A stretch of DNA of 64,000 bases from Caballeronia sp. TF1N1 (GCF_022878925.1 NZ_CP084626.1:1240001-1304000); one strand, 5' to 3'. Shown: positions 8,020-20,336, numbered from the stretch's first letter. Notes: generated by a model not told the origin, from the letters alone. Made by a program: numbers and translations.

Positions 8020-8835
8020 TCAGGAAAGCGCGACGTCGCGCATGACGAGCGTCTGCCCGAACGCGTTCTCGTCGAGTGAGGCCAGCCGGTCGAGATACGC
8101 GACCGCGAAACTGCCGGGCAGGGCGGCATCGCGCGCGGCGAGTTCGCCCGCAATCGTCGTATAGGCGATGGCTGCGACCGTCGCCGCGAAGTGTTCATCG
8201 CGCGATGTCGCGGTGGCGATGAACGCCGCGACCGTCGCCGAGAGCGCGCAGCCCACGCCGGTTACGCGCGTCATCAGCGGCGAGCCGTTCGACAGCGCGA
8301 CGACCTGCCGGCCATCGGTGATGTAGTCGGTGGCGCCCGTCACCGCGACGACTGCCTGCGTCCTGAGCGCGAGGATCTGGGCGGCGTCGAGCGCGGCGTC
8401 GGTGGCGGCGGTGCTGTCCACGCCGCGTCCGCTTGCAGCGCCGCCCGAGAGACTGATGATCTCGGATGCGTTGCCGCGTATGACCGCTGGCGTGAGATCG
8501 AGCAGTTCGAGCGCGAATTCCGTGCGGAACGTGAGCGGGCCGACCGCGACCGGGTCTAGCACCCACGGCTTGCCGGCGCCGTTGGCGGCATCGACGGCGG
8601 CACGAATCGCGCGGGACTGCGGGACGTCGAGCGTGCCGAGATTGACGGAGAGCGCGCCCGCGATCGGCGCGAATTCACCGACTTCCTCGCGCGCGACGAC
8701 CATGGCCGGCGCGGCGCCGACGGCAAGCAGCACGTTGGCCGTGAAGTTGGTGACGACGAGATTCGTCAGGCAATGCACGAGCGGCGCATGACCGCGCACG
8801 CGCGTGACGAAGGAATAGAGATCGGCGGAAAGCAT
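8020..8835 (-). CDS. thiM: Hydroxyethylthiazole kinase ThiM
   Basis: Salvage kinase phosphorylating 4-methyl-5-(2-hydroxyethyl)thiazole. The 271 aa show the ThiM landmarks: PLVHCLTNLVVTNFTANVLLAVGAAPAM near the N-terminus, VLDPVAVG, VIRGNASEI (substrate and Mg site) and the catalytic loop TRVTGVGCALSATVAAF. With thiE and thiD it forms a thiamine salvage module that does not need de novo thiazole synthesis. Only 48 nt separate it from lplT upstream, too little for a TPP riboswitch of about 100 nt, so transcription may enter from lplT or from a promoter inside it. Confidence 0.96.
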   Translation of the reverse strand: MLSADLYSFVTRVRGHAPLVHCLTNLVVTNFTANVLLAVGAAPAMVVAREEVGEFAPIAGALSVNLGTLDVPQSRAIRAAVDAANGAGKPWVLDPVAVGPLTFRTEFALELLDLTPAVIRGNASEIISLSGGAASGRGVDSTAATDAALDAAQILALRTQAVVAVTGATDYITDGRQVVALSNGSPLMTRVTGVGCALSATVAAFIATATSRDEHFAATVAAIAYTTIAGELAARDAALPGSFAVAYLDRLASLDENAFGQTLVMRDVALS

Positions 8836-8883
8836 GATGGAAGAAGATTAGCCGATGCTACGAGCAAAGCGTGCCGCGCGCCT

Positions 8884-10191
8884 TCAATGCCGCGCTTCGC
8901 CGATCAGCGCGACGGAATCGAACGCGCGCTGATTCGCCTGATGCCGCCGCATGACGAAGTACATCATCAGGCACACGAAGGTGCCGAACAGCACGATCAC
9001 GAACTGGATCGGCACGTCGAGCCACACCAGCACGGCGTAGAGGCACAGCATGACGAGCACGGAGAGATTCTCGTTGAAGTTCTGCACGGCGATCGAATGG
9101 CCCGCCGACAAGAGCACGTGCCCGCGATGCTGGAGCAGCGCGTTCATCGGCACGACGAAGAAGCCCGACAAGCCGCCGACGATCATCAGGAACAAATAGG
9201 CGACGAGCAGATACCCCGGAAAGTGCATCTTGCCGAAGTAGATGCCCCAGTGCGCGGGAAAGAGGTGACGCGTGTAGAACGCCATCAGCATGACGGCGAT
9301 GCCCATCATGATGCCCACCGGCAACACCGACAGCGAGCGCTTGAGCGGCACGCGCGCCGCCGCGAGCACCGCGCCGACCGCGACGCCCACCGCGATCACC
9401 GCCTGCAAGATGGCGGCCTGCGAGAGCGTCATGCCGAGCGACACTTCGGCCCATTTCAGCACGATGAACTGCAAGGTCGCGCCCGCGCCCCAGAAGAGCG
9501 TGGTGACCGCGAGCGAAATTTGTCCGAGCTTGTCGTGCCAGAGCGTCACGAAGCAACCGGCGAAATCGGTGATGAGCTTGATCGGCCGCGTTTCCTGCTT
9601 CGGATAACGCGCGCCGGTGTCGGGAATGCGCAGGTTGAAGATCGCGGCGATCACATACATCAGCACGATCACGAGCATGGCGGCTTCGGCGGGCGTATTG
9701 ACTTTCGGAATGTGCAGACTGAGCAGATGCCCGGCAATATGCGGACTGATGAGCGCGCCGCCCATGACCGTGCCCAGGATGATCGACCCGACCGTGGTGC
9801 CTTCTATCCAGCCATTGGCGGCAACGAGCCGGTCGGCGGGCAGCAGTTCGGTGAGAATTCCGTACTTCGCGGGCGAGTAGGCCGCCGCGCCGAAGCCCAC
9901 GATGCCGTAGGCCAGTAGCGGATGCGCGCCCACCAGCATGGTGATGCAGCCGACGACCTTGATGGAATTGGTGACGAACATCACCCGGCCCTTGGGCCGC
10001 GAGTCCGCGAAAGCGCCGACGAAAGCCGCGAGTACCACGTAGGAGAGCACGAAGAACAGCTTCAGGAGCGGCGTCATCCAGTTCGGGGCGTGAAGGTCTT
10101 TCAGCAGTGCAATGGCAGCAATCAGGAGAGCGTTGTCAGCCAGCGATGAGAAAAACTGCGCGGCCATGATGGTGTAAAAACCTTTTTTCAT
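8884..10191 (-). CDS. lplT: Lysophospholipid transporter LplT
   Basis: Inner-membrane major-facilitator protein that flips lysophospholipids inward for re-acylation. The 435-aa product begins MKKGFYTIMAAQFFSSLADNALLIAAIALL, matching the LplT start, and has about twelve hydrophobic segments with the cytoplasmic loop ADSRPKGRVM and the AAYSPAKYGILTELLP motif. The frame stays open upstream to 10320, but the ATG at 10191 fits the family. No Aas acyltransferase/acyl-ACP synthetase is fused or adjacent, unlike the enterobacterial lplT-aas pair. A TATAAA -10-like box on the minus strand (10297-10302) may be its promoter. Divergent from alr. Confidence 0.9.
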   Translation of the reverse strand: MKKGFYTIMAAQFFSSLADNALLIAAIALLKDLHAPNWMTPLLKLFFVLSYVVLAAFVGAFADSRPKGRVMFVTNSIKVVGCITMLVGAHPLLAYGIVGFGAAAYSPAKYGILTELLPADRLVAANGWIEGTTVGSIILGTVMGGALISPHIAGHLLSLHIPKVNTPAEAAMLVIVLMYVIAAIFNLRIPDTGARYPKQETRPIKLITDFAGCFVTLWHDKLGQISLAVTTLFWGAGATLQFIVLKWAEVSLGMTLSQAAILQAVIAVGVAVGAVLAAARVPLKRSLSVLPVGIMMGIAVMLMAFYTRHLFPAHWGIYFGKMHFPGYLLVAYLFLMIVGGLSGFFVVPMNALLQHRGHVLLSAGHSIAVQNFNENLSVLVMLCLYAVLVWLDVPIQFVIVLFGTFVCLMMYFVMRRHQANQRAFDSVALIGEARH

Positions 10192-10485
10192 CTGATCCGA
10201 AGCTTTCCTCACTGCGGGTGATCCGCCCCGCCCGCCGGACATGCCGCTTGTCTTGCGATCGGGCTTATGCCTTTCGAAATGGGTTGTGCGCACGGCTTTA
10301 TAACACGAAAATAGGCGCATTCTGACTAGCAGTAATCTCGATGACGCTCGAAAAACAGACGATCGTCCGCGAGTTTGTTCTTAAGATACTGATTCGCAAG
10401 GCGTCTTTGAGACCCGCAGCACGCAATGCCACGCTGGCGTATGCTCGCCCTTCCGACTGCCCGAACCGCAATTCCACACACGCTC

Positions 10486-11556
10486 ATGCCGCGCCCCCTT
10501 TCCGCCACCATTCACACCGCCGCACTCGCCAACAATCTCTCCGTCGCACGAAAGCACGCGCCGAAATCCAAAATCTGGGCTGTCGTCAAGGCCAATGCTT
10601 ATGGCCACGGACTTGCGCGAGCGTTCCCCGGACTTCGGGCAACGGACGGCTTCGGGCTTCTGGACCTCGAAGAAGCCGTAAAGTTGCGTGAATTGGGTTG
10701 GGCCGGGCCGATTCTTCTGCTCGAAGGCTTCTTCCGGCCGACCGATATCGACGTGATCGACCGCTACAGCCTAACCACGGCCGTGCATTGCGACGAGCAA
10801 TTGCGCATGCTGGAAATGGCGCGGCTGTCCAAGCCGATCAATATCCAGTTGAAGATGAATAGCGGCATGAACCGGCTCGGCTACGTGCCCGAGCGGTTCC
10901 GCGCCGCGTGGGAGCGGGCGCGGGCGGTGCAGGGCATCGGGCAGATCACGCTCATGACCCATTTTTCCGATGCCGACAGCGAACGCGGCGTCGCGCATCA
11001 GCTGGCGGCGTTCGAACGCGGCGCGGAAGGCATTGCGGGGGCGCGCAGCCTGTCGAACTCGGCGGCGGTCCTGTGGCATCCGGCCGCGCACTTCGACTGG
11101 GTGCGGCCCGGCATCATTTTGTATGGCGCGTCGCCGTCGGGCGTGACGGCCGATGTCGCGAATCTCGGGCTGCGTCCGGCCATGACGCTTTCGTCCGAGC
11201 TGATCGCCGTGCAGACGGTCGAGGCGGGCAGCAGCATCGGTTACGGTTCCACTTACACGGCGGGACAGGCCATTCGCATCGGCGTGGTGGCGTGCGGTTA
11301 TGCGGACGGTTATCCGCGCGTGGCGCCGGAAGGCACGCCCGTTATCGTCGATGGCGTGAGGACGAAACTCGTCGGCCGCGTGTCCATGGACATGCTCACG
11401 GTCGATCTCACGCCGGTTCCGCATGCGGGCATCGGCTCGCGCGTCGAACTGTGGGGCCCGAATCTGCCTATCGACGATGTCGCCTCTTCGTGCGGCACCA
11501 TCGGCTATGAATTGATGTGCGCGATCGCGCAACGCGTGCCGGTGCGCGCGGAATAA
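10486..11556 (+). CDS. alr: Alanine racemase Alr
   Basis: PLP enzyme converting L- to D-alanine for peptidoglycan. The 356-aa protein has the PLP-lysine motif [12 protein letters not shown] near residue 30, [10 protein letters not shown], the [13 protein letters not shown] segment, and the C-terminal half with [23 protein letters not shown], and [11 protein letters not shown]; the tyrosine of GYGSTY is the second catalytic base. The ATG at 10486 lies just before the conserved [11 protein letters not shown] start; a longer frame from 10426 is not conserved-looking. Followed 42 nt later by radA. Confidence 0.96.
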   Translation: MPRPLSATIHTAALANNLSVARKHAPKSKIWAVVKANAYGHGLARAFPGLRATDGFGLLDLEEAVKLRELGWAGPILLLEGFFRPTDIDVIDRYSLTTAVHCDEQLRMLEMARLSKPINIQLKMNSGMNRLGYVPERFRAAWERARAVQGIGQITLMTHFSDADSERGVAHQLAAFERGAEGIAGARSLSNSAAVLWHPAAHFDWVRPGIILYGASPSGVTADVANLGLRPAMTLSSELIAVQTVEAGSSIGYGSTYTAGQAIRIGVVACGYADGYPRVAPEGTPVIVDGVRTKLVGRVSMDMLTVDLTPVPHAGIGSRVELWGPNLPIDDVASSCGTIGYELMCAIAQRVPVRAE

Positions 11557-11598
11557 TCCAGGCATCGAACTTCAACCGGACTTATAGCAAGGCAGCGC

Positions 11599-12987
<1,389 letters not shown>

Positions 12988-13157
12988 GCTCCTGGCGCGC
13001 TTGGTCAGAGCTTCGTAATGCGGCGTAAAAATGTCGCGTCGATATGTAACCTGATTCGCGCGCGATCTTCTTATCCTTACAGGGCTACGGAACCGGCCGA
13101 CTTCGTCTGCTGTCTCGACACAGGCGAAGTGATTGCAAGGATCGAGAGGACCACGCT

Positions 13158-13421
13158 TTGAACCACATCAAATCAACGCGGCCCAAGCCCGCGTTTCATC
13201 TGCGCGGGTGCCGTGTCTCCGCGCCGCTGCAGCAGCCTTTCGGTGGCGGATGCCGGATCGTCGAATGGATCGACGGTGAAGGGCAGATTTCGCGTCGTGT
13301 CGTCGCGGCCGATGCCACCGAGGACGAAGTCGTCGCGACTATCCGCCGCCATGTGACGGGGCGCAAGCACGTGCTCGTCGATGACGAACGGCAACCAAGG
13401 CAGACCTTGCCGCGAAGGTGA
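13158..13421 (+). CDS. DUF2866-like small protein
   Basis: An 87-aa basic protein of unknown function with a central segment RGCRVSAPLQQPFGGGCRIVEWIDGEG followed by SRRVVAADATEDEVVATIRRH. This resembles the small DUF2866 family that I know mainly from Burkholderia relatives; assignment is from memory of the family pattern. It begins with TTG, supported by AGAGGA upstream. No signal peptide or membrane segment. Follows radA after 170 nt and is convergent with the ABC-F gene, so it is probably its own unit. Confidence 0.65.
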   Translation: MNHIKSTRPKPAFHLRGCRVSAPLQQPFGGGCRIVEWIDGEGQISRRVVAADATEDEVVATIRRHVTGRKHVLVDDERQPRQTLPRR

Positions 13422-13573
13422 AATTCATGGCGGCGGCGTGGGTGAACGTGTTGCGTGTCGATCTGTGAAGGGTTGCGCTTCCTACGAAGCACGGTGGCGT
13501 TCGAAGGCTTGCGGCGCGCCAGGCACGCGAAGCTACGTGAGTCCGGCCGCTGGATCAGCGCGCCGCAAAGTCA

Positions 13574-15514
13574 TCACCCGATCTGCTCAAGCTCTTCATG
13601 CGCTTCCAGCCACTCCATTTCGAGCGCCTCCAGCCGCGCGCCGACTTCGCCTTGCCGGCGAATGGTGTCGGTTAGCTTCGTCTTCATCGCGGCCTCGTAA
13701 CTCGCGGGATCGGCGACGAACGCATCGAGCGTGGCTTTCTCCGCGTTCAGCGCATCCATTTCCTTTTCTATCTTCGCAATGCGCGACTGCAGCGGCTTCT
13801 TCAGATGCGCGAGCTTCTGCCGCTCCTGCGCCTCCAGACGGCGCTGTTCCTTGCGGTTCTGCGCGCTGTCCTGCGTGTCTGCGTTCGTGGACGACGCGCC
13901 ATTGGCGTCCTTTGCCGCCGCGCGCGTTTCGGCGGCGTGTTGCAGCAGCCAGTCGCGATAATCGTCGAGATCGCCGTCGAACGGACTTAGACGATGCTTC
14001 GCCACCAGCATGAAGGTGTCGGTCGTCGCGCGCAGCAAGTGCCGGTCGTGCGACACGAGGATCAGCGTGCCTTCGAACTGCGCGAGCGCCATGGTGAGCG
14101 CGTGGCGGGTTTCGAGGTCGAGGTGATTGGTCGGCTCGTCCAGCAGCAGCAGATTCGGCTTCTGCCAAATGATGAGCGCCAGCGCGAGCCGCGCCTTTTC
14201 GCCACCGGAAAACGGCGCGATTTTCGCGGTCGCCATTTCGCCCGAAAAGTTGAAGCTGCCGAGAAAGTCGCGCAGTTCCTGCTCGCGCGTGTCGGGCGCA
14301 AGCCGCGCGAGATGCTGAATGGCGGAGTCGTCGGGACGCAGCGTTTCGAGCTGATGCTGCGCGAAGTAGCCAATCTTCAAGCCCTTGCCTTGCCGCACGC
14401 TGCCCGACAGCGCGGCAAGCGTGCCGGCGAGCGTCTTGATGAGCGTCGATTTACCCTGCCCGTTCGCGCCGAGCAAGCCGATGCGCTGACCGTTTTGAAT
14501 CGACAGCGTCACGCCTTCGACAATTGGAATCTCGATGCCCTCGGTGCGATAGCCGCAGCGCACGTCTTCCATGACCATCATCGGATTGGGCGCGGCGTCG
14601 GGTGCGCGGAACTCGAACGTGAACGACGAGCTCGCATGCGCGGGCGCGATCAGCTCCATCTTCTCCAGCGCCTTGACGCGGCTTTGCGCCTGCTTCGCCT
14701 TGGTCGCCTTGGCCTTGAAGCGGTCGATGAAACTCTGCAGATGCGCCACCGTTCTCTGCTGCTTTTCGTAGGCGTTCTGCTGCAAGGCGAGCTGCTGCGC
14801 GCGCAGCACTTCGAACTGGCTGTAGTTGCCGCCGTAGCGCTTGATCTGACGATTCTCAAGATGCAGCGTGACATTGCAGACCGCATCAAGAAATTCGCGG
14901 TCGTGCGAAATCACGACGAGCGTGCCGGGATAACGGCCGAGCCAGTCTTCGAGCCAGATGATTGCATCGAGGTCCAGGTGATTCGTGGGTTCGTCGAGCA
15001 GCAAGAGGTCGGACGGACACATCAGCGCCTGCGCCAGATTCAGGCGCATGCGCCACCCGCCCGAGAAGCTCGTCACCGGTTCGCGTGTCTGCGCGAGCGT
15101 GAAGCCCAGGCCGAGCAACAGCGTTTCGGCGCGCGCGGGCGCGGTGTAGCCGTCGGCATCGGCGAAAGCGGCGTGGGCTTCGGCTTCGGCCGCGCCGTCA
15201 TGCGCCGCCGAAGCCGCCGCGATGCGTGCCTCGATAGCCCGCAGTCGCGTGTCGCCGTCGAGCGTGTAGTCGAGCGCCGTGCGGTCCACGGCGGGCGTTT
15301 CTTGCGCGACATGCGCAATGCGCCACGAAGGCGGCAGCGCGAAATCGCCGCCGTCCGCGTGCAACTCGCCGCGCAACACGGAGAAGAGCGTGGATTTGCC
15401 CGCGCCGTTCGCGCCGACGAGACCGGCTTTCTCGCCCGGATTGAGCGTGAAACTGGTCTCTTCGAAAAGCGGCTTGGTGCCGCGGGAGAGGCTGAACTGG
15501 TTGAAGCGAATCAC
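13574..15514 (-). CDS. ABC-F family ATPase, YheS type
   Basis: Cytosolic twin-ABC protein of the translation-factor (ABC-F) class. Two ATPase cassettes: Walker A GANGAGKST with signature FSGGWRMRLNLAQAL and LLLDEPTNHLD in the first; GANGQGKST, FSGGEKARLALAL and LLLDEPTNHLD in the second. Between them lies the P-site tRNA-interaction linker (KQQRTVAHLQSFIDRFKAKATKAKQAQSR). A charged coiled coil forms the last 90 residues. At 646 aa and with the ADGGDFALPPSW/VAQETPA start it looks like E. coli YheS rather than Uup or EttA. Start is GTG. A TAAAAT -10-like box lies 34 nt upstream on the minus strand. Confidence 0.92.
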   Translation of the reverse strand: MIRFNQFSLSRGTKPLFEETSFTLNPGEKAGLVGANGAGKSTLFSVLRGELHADGGDFALPPSWRIAHVAQETPAVDRTALDYTLDGDTRLRAIEARIAAASAAHDGAAEAEAHAAFADADGYTAPARAETLLLGLGFTLAQTREPVTSFSGGWRMRLNLAQALMCPSDLLLLDEPTNHLDLDAIIWLEDWLGRYPGTLVVISHDREFLDAVCNVTLHLENRQIKRYGGNYSQFEVLRAQQLALQQNAYEKQQRTVAHLQSFIDRFKAKATKAKQAQSRVKALEKMELIAPAHASSSFTFEFRAPDAAPNPMMVMEDVRCGYRTEGIEIPIVEGVTLSIQNGQRIGLLGANGQGKSTLIKTLAGTLAALSGSVRQGKGLKIGYFAQHQLETLRPDDSAIQHLARLAPDTREQELRDFLGSFNFSGEMATAKIAPFSGGEKARLALALIIWQKPNLLLLDEPTNHLDLETRHALTMALAQFEGTLILVSHDRHLLRATTDTFMLVAKHRLSPFDGDLDDYRDWLLQHAAETRAAAKDANGASSTNADTQDSAQNRKEQRRLEAQERQKLAHLKKPLQSRIAKIEKEMDALNAEKATLDAFVADPASYEAAMKTKLTDTIRRQGEVGARLEALEMEWLEAHEELEQIG

Positions 15515-15659
15515 GGGAAATGGCGGCGCGGCATGAGGGAAACCGCTATTTTAGACTGCGGCCACGAAGCGCCGGGGGGTCGTCCGTTCGGCCAATGGCG
15601 GTAAGTGGCGCGCGGTAGTAGCATCGCCTTTCTTCGAATCTTTCCAGCGGGAGCAACTC

Positions 15660-16151
15660 ATGAGTGCAGCAAGCGACGACATTTACGCGTTCAAGGCCGA
15701 GACGCTGGGCGGCGAGACGGTGGGCATCGACCAGTATCGCGGCAAGGTGCTTTTGATCGTGAACACCGCGAGCGAATGCGGCTTCACGCCGCAATACAAG
15801 GGTCTGCAGGAAGTCTATGAGCGCTTCGCGGCGCGCGGTTTCGAAGTGCTCGGTTTTCCCTGCAACCAGTTCGGCGCGCAGGAACCGGGCGATGCCACGC
15901 AGATCGGCAGCTTCTGCGAAAAGAACTACGGCGTCACGTTCCCGATGTTCGCGAAGATCGACGTCAAGGGGCCGCATGCGCATCCACTCTTCAAATATCT
16001 GACATCGAAGGAACCGGGCGTGCTCGGCACCGAGGTCATCAAGTGGAACTTCACGAAGTTTCTCGTGAACCGCAACGGCGACATCCTGAAGCGCTACGCG
16101 TCGCTGACGAAACCGGAGTCGATTGCCGAGGACATCGAAAAACTGCTGTAG
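15660..16151 (+). CDS. Glutathione peroxidase family protein
   Basis: Thiol peroxidase of the GPx/BtuE type, reducing hydroperoxides. The 163 aa contain the peroxidatic motif NTASECGFTPQY (Cys, not selenocysteine), the resolving-cysteine motif FPCNQFGAQEPG and KWNFTKFLVNRNG, giving the classic Cys-Gln-Trp-Asn catalytic set. No signal peptide, so cytosolic. Divergent from the ABC-F gene and convergent, with 4 nt between stops, with the cardiolipin synthase gene. Confidence 0.94.
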   Translation: MSAASDDIYAFKAETLGGETVGIDQYRGKVLLIVNTASECGFTPQYKGLQEVYERFAARGFEVLGFPCNQFGAQEPGDATQIGSFCEKNYGVTFPMFAKIDVKGPHAHPLFKYLTSKEPGVLGTEVIKWNFTKFLVNRNGDILKRYASLTKPESIAEDIEKLL

Positions 16152-16155
16152 CGCC

Positions 16156-17670
16156 TTAAAGGATAGGCGAGAAGAGGCGCGCCACGTGCATGGCCATGCG
16201 TCGCCAGGACGCCGCGCCGCGATAGTCCTCGCGGTCGATCTCATACGAAAGCGCGAAGTCGGCGAGCAGCATGCTTTCGACTTCACGCGCGAAAGCGTTG
16301 TCGACGGTCAGCACCATGACCTCGAAATTGAGGCGAAAGGAGCGGTTGTCGAGATTTGCGCTGCCGATGGCCGCGCCGACATCGTCGACGAGCACGACCT
16401 TTTGATGCAGAAAACCCGGCTTGTAGCGGAATATGCGCACGCCCGCCTGCAACAAATCGTAGGCATACAGCTTCGATGCCGCGAACACCACGCGATGATC
16501 GCGCCGGCTCGGAATCAGGATGCGTACATCGACGCCACGCATCACGGCAAGGCGCAGCGCGGAGAATACGGCTTCGTCGGGAATCAGATAGGGCGAGGTG
16601 ATCCAGACACGTTGGCGCGCCGCGTTGATCGCCTCGACGAAGAAGAGCGAACAGGTTTCCTGTTTGTCGGCCGGGCCGCTCGACAACACCATGCAGTGCA
16701 TGTTTTCGTCCGAATGCGGCGCGGGGCCGAGCTCGGGCAGGCGTTGCGTGGCCCAGTACCAATCTTCCGTGAAAACGAACTGGATGCTCGCCACGGCGGG
16801 GCCGCGCACCTCGACGTGGGTATCGCGCCAGGGCGTGAGGCGTGGATTGCCGCCGAGATACTCGACGCCCACGTTGTGTCCGCCGACGAACGCGCGCTTG
16901 CCGTCGACCACCACGATCTTCCGGTGATTGCGGAAGTTGATCTGGAAGCGGTGCACGAACTTGCGCTTGGCCGCGAACGGATGCGCCTGTACGCCGCTCG
17001 CACGCAGCGCATTCACGTAGCGATGCGGCAAGTCGAAGCTGCCGATGCTGTCGTAGAGAAAATAGACGCGCACGCCCGCTTTCGCCCGCGCGATGAGCAT
17101 TTCCTTGAGCAACTCGCCGAGCGCATCGGCGCGCACGATGAAGAACTGCACGACGACATAGTGCTCGGCCGATTCGATGGCGGAGAGAATCGCGGAGAAC
17201 GTGGCGTCGCCGTTGACGAGCACGCGCACCGAGTTGCCGCGCAGGAACGGCATGCCCGACAGGCGCTGCAAAGTGCGAATGGTCGGATTGCCGAGATAGC
17301 TCGCCGGTCCCGGCGCGATCTCGCCGCGCACGCCCGACGCGTCGAGCAGCGCGCCGGCTTCGTCGCGATGAATCGGGAGCGGCTGAGGCGCGTCGCTGCG
17401 ATCCGTCGAGTCCCATTCGGCGGGTTTCGAGCGGCTGCGCAGAATCTCGATTTCGAGCCGACGCGCGTCGATATAACCCGCGAACTTGCTACGGCCGAGA
17501 AACAGATAAGGAATGAGCGTGAAGTAAGGCATGGCCACGAGCGACACCGCCCACGCCACCGCGCCCTGCGAGGTGCGCGTATTGATGATGGCGTGAATCG
17601 CCGCGATCACGCCGAGCACATGCGCGGCTATCACGAGCGTGCCGAGGTGTAGCCAGTCTGCTGCTTGCAT
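16156..17670 (-). CDS. cls: Cardiolipin synthase (phospholipase D family)
   Basis: Condenses phosphatidylglycerol into cardiolipin at the inner membrane. Two N-terminal membrane segments (LHLGTLVIAAHVLGVIAAIH and WAVSLVAMPYFTLIPYLFL) of the PLDc_N type precede two HKD catalytic motifs: HRKIVVVDGKRAFVGGHN and HQKVVLVDDVGAAIGSANLD. 504 aa with the ATG at 17670, which sits just before the first membrane segment; the frame runs on to 17769 without further homology. Convergent with the peroxidase gene. Together with lplT and cdsA it represents phospholipid metabolism in this window. Confidence 0.93.
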   Translation of the reverse strand: MQAADWLHLGTLVIAAHVLGVIAAIHAIINTRTSQGAVAWAVSLVAMPYFTLIPYLFLGRSKFAGYIDARRLEIEILRSRSKPAEWDSTDRSDAPQPLPIHRDEAGALLDASGVRGEIAPGPASYLGNPTIRTLQRLSGMPFLRGNSVRVLVNGDATFSAILSAIESAEHYVVVQFFIVRADALGELLKEMLIARAKAGVRVYFLYDSIGSFDLPHRYVNALRASGVQAHPFAAKRKFVHRFQINFRNHRKIVVVDGKRAFVGGHNVGVEYLGGNPRLTPWRDTHVEVRGPAVASIQFVFTEDWYWATQRLPELGPAPHSDENMHCMVLSSGPADKQETCSLFFVEAINAARQRVWITSPYLIPDEAVFSALRLAVMRGVDVRILIPSRRDHRVVFAASKLYAYDLLQAGVRIFRYKPGFLHQKVVLVDDVGAAIGSANLDNRSFRLNFEVMVLTVDNAFAREVESMLLADFALSYEIDREDYRGAASWRRMAMHVARLFSPIL

Positions 17671-17820
17671 GGAATGCCGTTGGTCCGATGACGACGCGTG
17701 CAGCCTGCACGGCGCGACAGCAAATGCGCTGCCGCGAGGATGCGTCATATTACCGAACCTTGGGCGCAAGTCGCGGCCCGGAAAGGACCGCGCTTGCGTT
17801 GAAACAACGCCGCTGAAGGC

Positions 17821-18708
17821 TCAGGCCGGCAGGTCGGCGGCCTGGATCAGGAACACGTTGTCGTCGCCAGCGCTGGTCGAGAGCCAGATTAGATCGAGAC
17901 CGCCGAGCGCCGCTTCGACATTGGCGCGTTCGTTGCCGATCTCGACGACGAGCACGCCGTCTTCGGTCAGCCACTTGCTCGCCTCGTGCACGATACGCCG
18001 CACCACGTCCATGCCGTCCGCGCCGCCCGCGAGCGCGAGTGCCGGCTCGTGGCGATATTCCTCGGGCAGCGACTGCATGGCGGTGGCGTTGACGTATGGC
18101 GGGTTCGTGATGATCACTTCGTAGCGCGCGTCTTGCGGCAGCGGCGCATACAGGTCGCCTTCGTAAAGCGAGATGCGTTCGTCGAGTTCGTAGTCGTCGA
18201 CGTTGCGGCGCGCGACCGCGAGCGCATCGGCGGAGATGTCGACGGCATCGATATCGGCGTTTTCGAACGCCTGCGCCGCGAGCACCGCGAGGCAGCCCGA
18301 ACCGGTGCAGAGTTCGAGCACGCGCGTGACCTGGTCGGGGTCGGCCACGTAAGGTTGCAAGCCGTCCTGCAGCAATTCGCCGATGAACGAACGCGGCACG
18401 ATCACGCGCTCATCGACGTAGAAACGGTGTCCGTGCATCCACGCTTCCTGCGTGATGTAGGCGGCGGGCACGCGTTCCTTCGCGCGGCGCTCGATTACTT
18501 TCATGACGGCGTCGATTTCGGTGTCGAGCAGGCGCGCGTCGAGAAACGGGTCGAGCGTGTCGAGCGGCAGATGCAGCGTATGCAGAATCAGATACGCGGC
18601 TTCGTCATAGGCGTTGGTCGAACCGTGGCCGAACGAGAGTCCGGCCTCTGTGAAGCGCGTAACGCCAAAGCGCAGCAAGTCGCGCAGGGTGGTGAAGGGC
18701 AGCGCCAT
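17821..18708 (-). CDS. prmB: Ribosomal protein uL3 glutamine N5-methyltransferase PrmB
   Basis: SAM-dependent enzyme methylating a glutamine of ribosomal protein L3. The 295 aa show a helical N-terminal domain, then RVLELCTGSGCLAVLAA (SAM-binding loop), VDISADALAVARRNV and the catalytic NPPY motif (IITNPPYVNATAM), with EVGNER-like EIGNERANVE near the end. PrmB rather than PrmC is indicated by the AYITQEAWMHGHRFYVDERVIVPRS-type segment and overall length. It lies 31 nt downstream of dapE, the last gene of that cluster. Confidence 0.94.
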   Translation of the reverse strand: MALPFTTLRDLLRFGVTRFTEAGLSFGHGSTNAYDEAAYLILHTLHLPLDTLDPFLDARLLDTEIDAVMKVIERRAKERVPAAYITQEAWMHGHRFYVDERVIVPRSFIGELLQDGLQPYVADPDQVTRVLELCTGSGCLAVLAAQAFENADIDAVDISADALAVARRNVDDYELDERISLYEGDLYAPLPQDARYEVIITNPPYVNATAMQSLPEEYRHEPALALAGGADGMDVVRRIVHEASKWLTEDGVLVVEIGNERANVEAALGGLDLIWLSTSAGDDNVFLIQAADLPA

Positions 18709-18739
18709 CGAATGGCTCCTTGTGTGACGGGTAGAGGCT

Positions 18740-19939
<1,200 letters not shown>

Positions 19940-19974
19940 TCAGTGACTCGGAAGAGCGAAGTCACCGCACGGGA

Positions 19975-20334
19975 TCATGCGAAGATCGTCTCGTACTGCT
20001 CGGCCGAAAAGCCGAGCGTCTTCACGCGCCCGTTCACGACGACGACCGGCCGCTTGATGATCGACGGCTTGTGGATCATGAGCGCAATGGCGCCCGAGGT
20101 GGTATCCGCTTCGGCCTTGTGCACGTCCGACAGCCCGCGCCAGGTCGTGCCGCGCTTGTTGATGAGCTGGTCGAGCGGCACGTCCTTCAGCCAGTCCTGC
20201 ACCAGCGCGTTCGACACACCGGCTTTCTTGAAGTCGTGAAACTCGAACGGCACGCCATGTTCCTCCAGCCACACGCGTGCTTTCTTCACCGTGTCGCAAT
20301 TGGGAATGCCGTACACGACCGTTGTCTTCGCCAC
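19975..20334 (-). CDS. ArsC/Spx-family thioredoxin-fold protein (YffB-like)
   Basis: A 119-aa ArsC-like protein: VVYGIPNCDTVKKARVWLEEHGV gives the first strand, single conserved cysteine (Cys13) and helix, followed by FHDFKKAGV, LINKRGTTWR and a C-terminal IKRPVVVVNG strand. The arginine-rich arsenate-reductase active site is not obvious, so arsenate reduction is unlikely; the E. coli relative YffB likewise sits next to dapE. Start is GTG only 2 nt after the dapD stop, with a GAGGCGAC ribosome site inside dapD, implying coupling. Biological role unknown. Confidence 0.88.
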   Translation of the reverse strand: MAKTTVVYGIPNCDTVKKARVWLEEHGVPFEFHDFKKAGVSNALVQDWLKDVPLDQLINKRGTTWRGLSDVHKAEADTTSGAIALMIHKPSIIKRPVVVVNGRVKTLGFSAEQYETIFA

Positions 20335-20336
20335 GA

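Noticed and set aside
13427..13468. 13-codon frame after the DUF2866-like gene with an AAGGTG site
   Set aside because: Too short to support from sequence alone and overlapped by the upstream gene's end; no conserved features.
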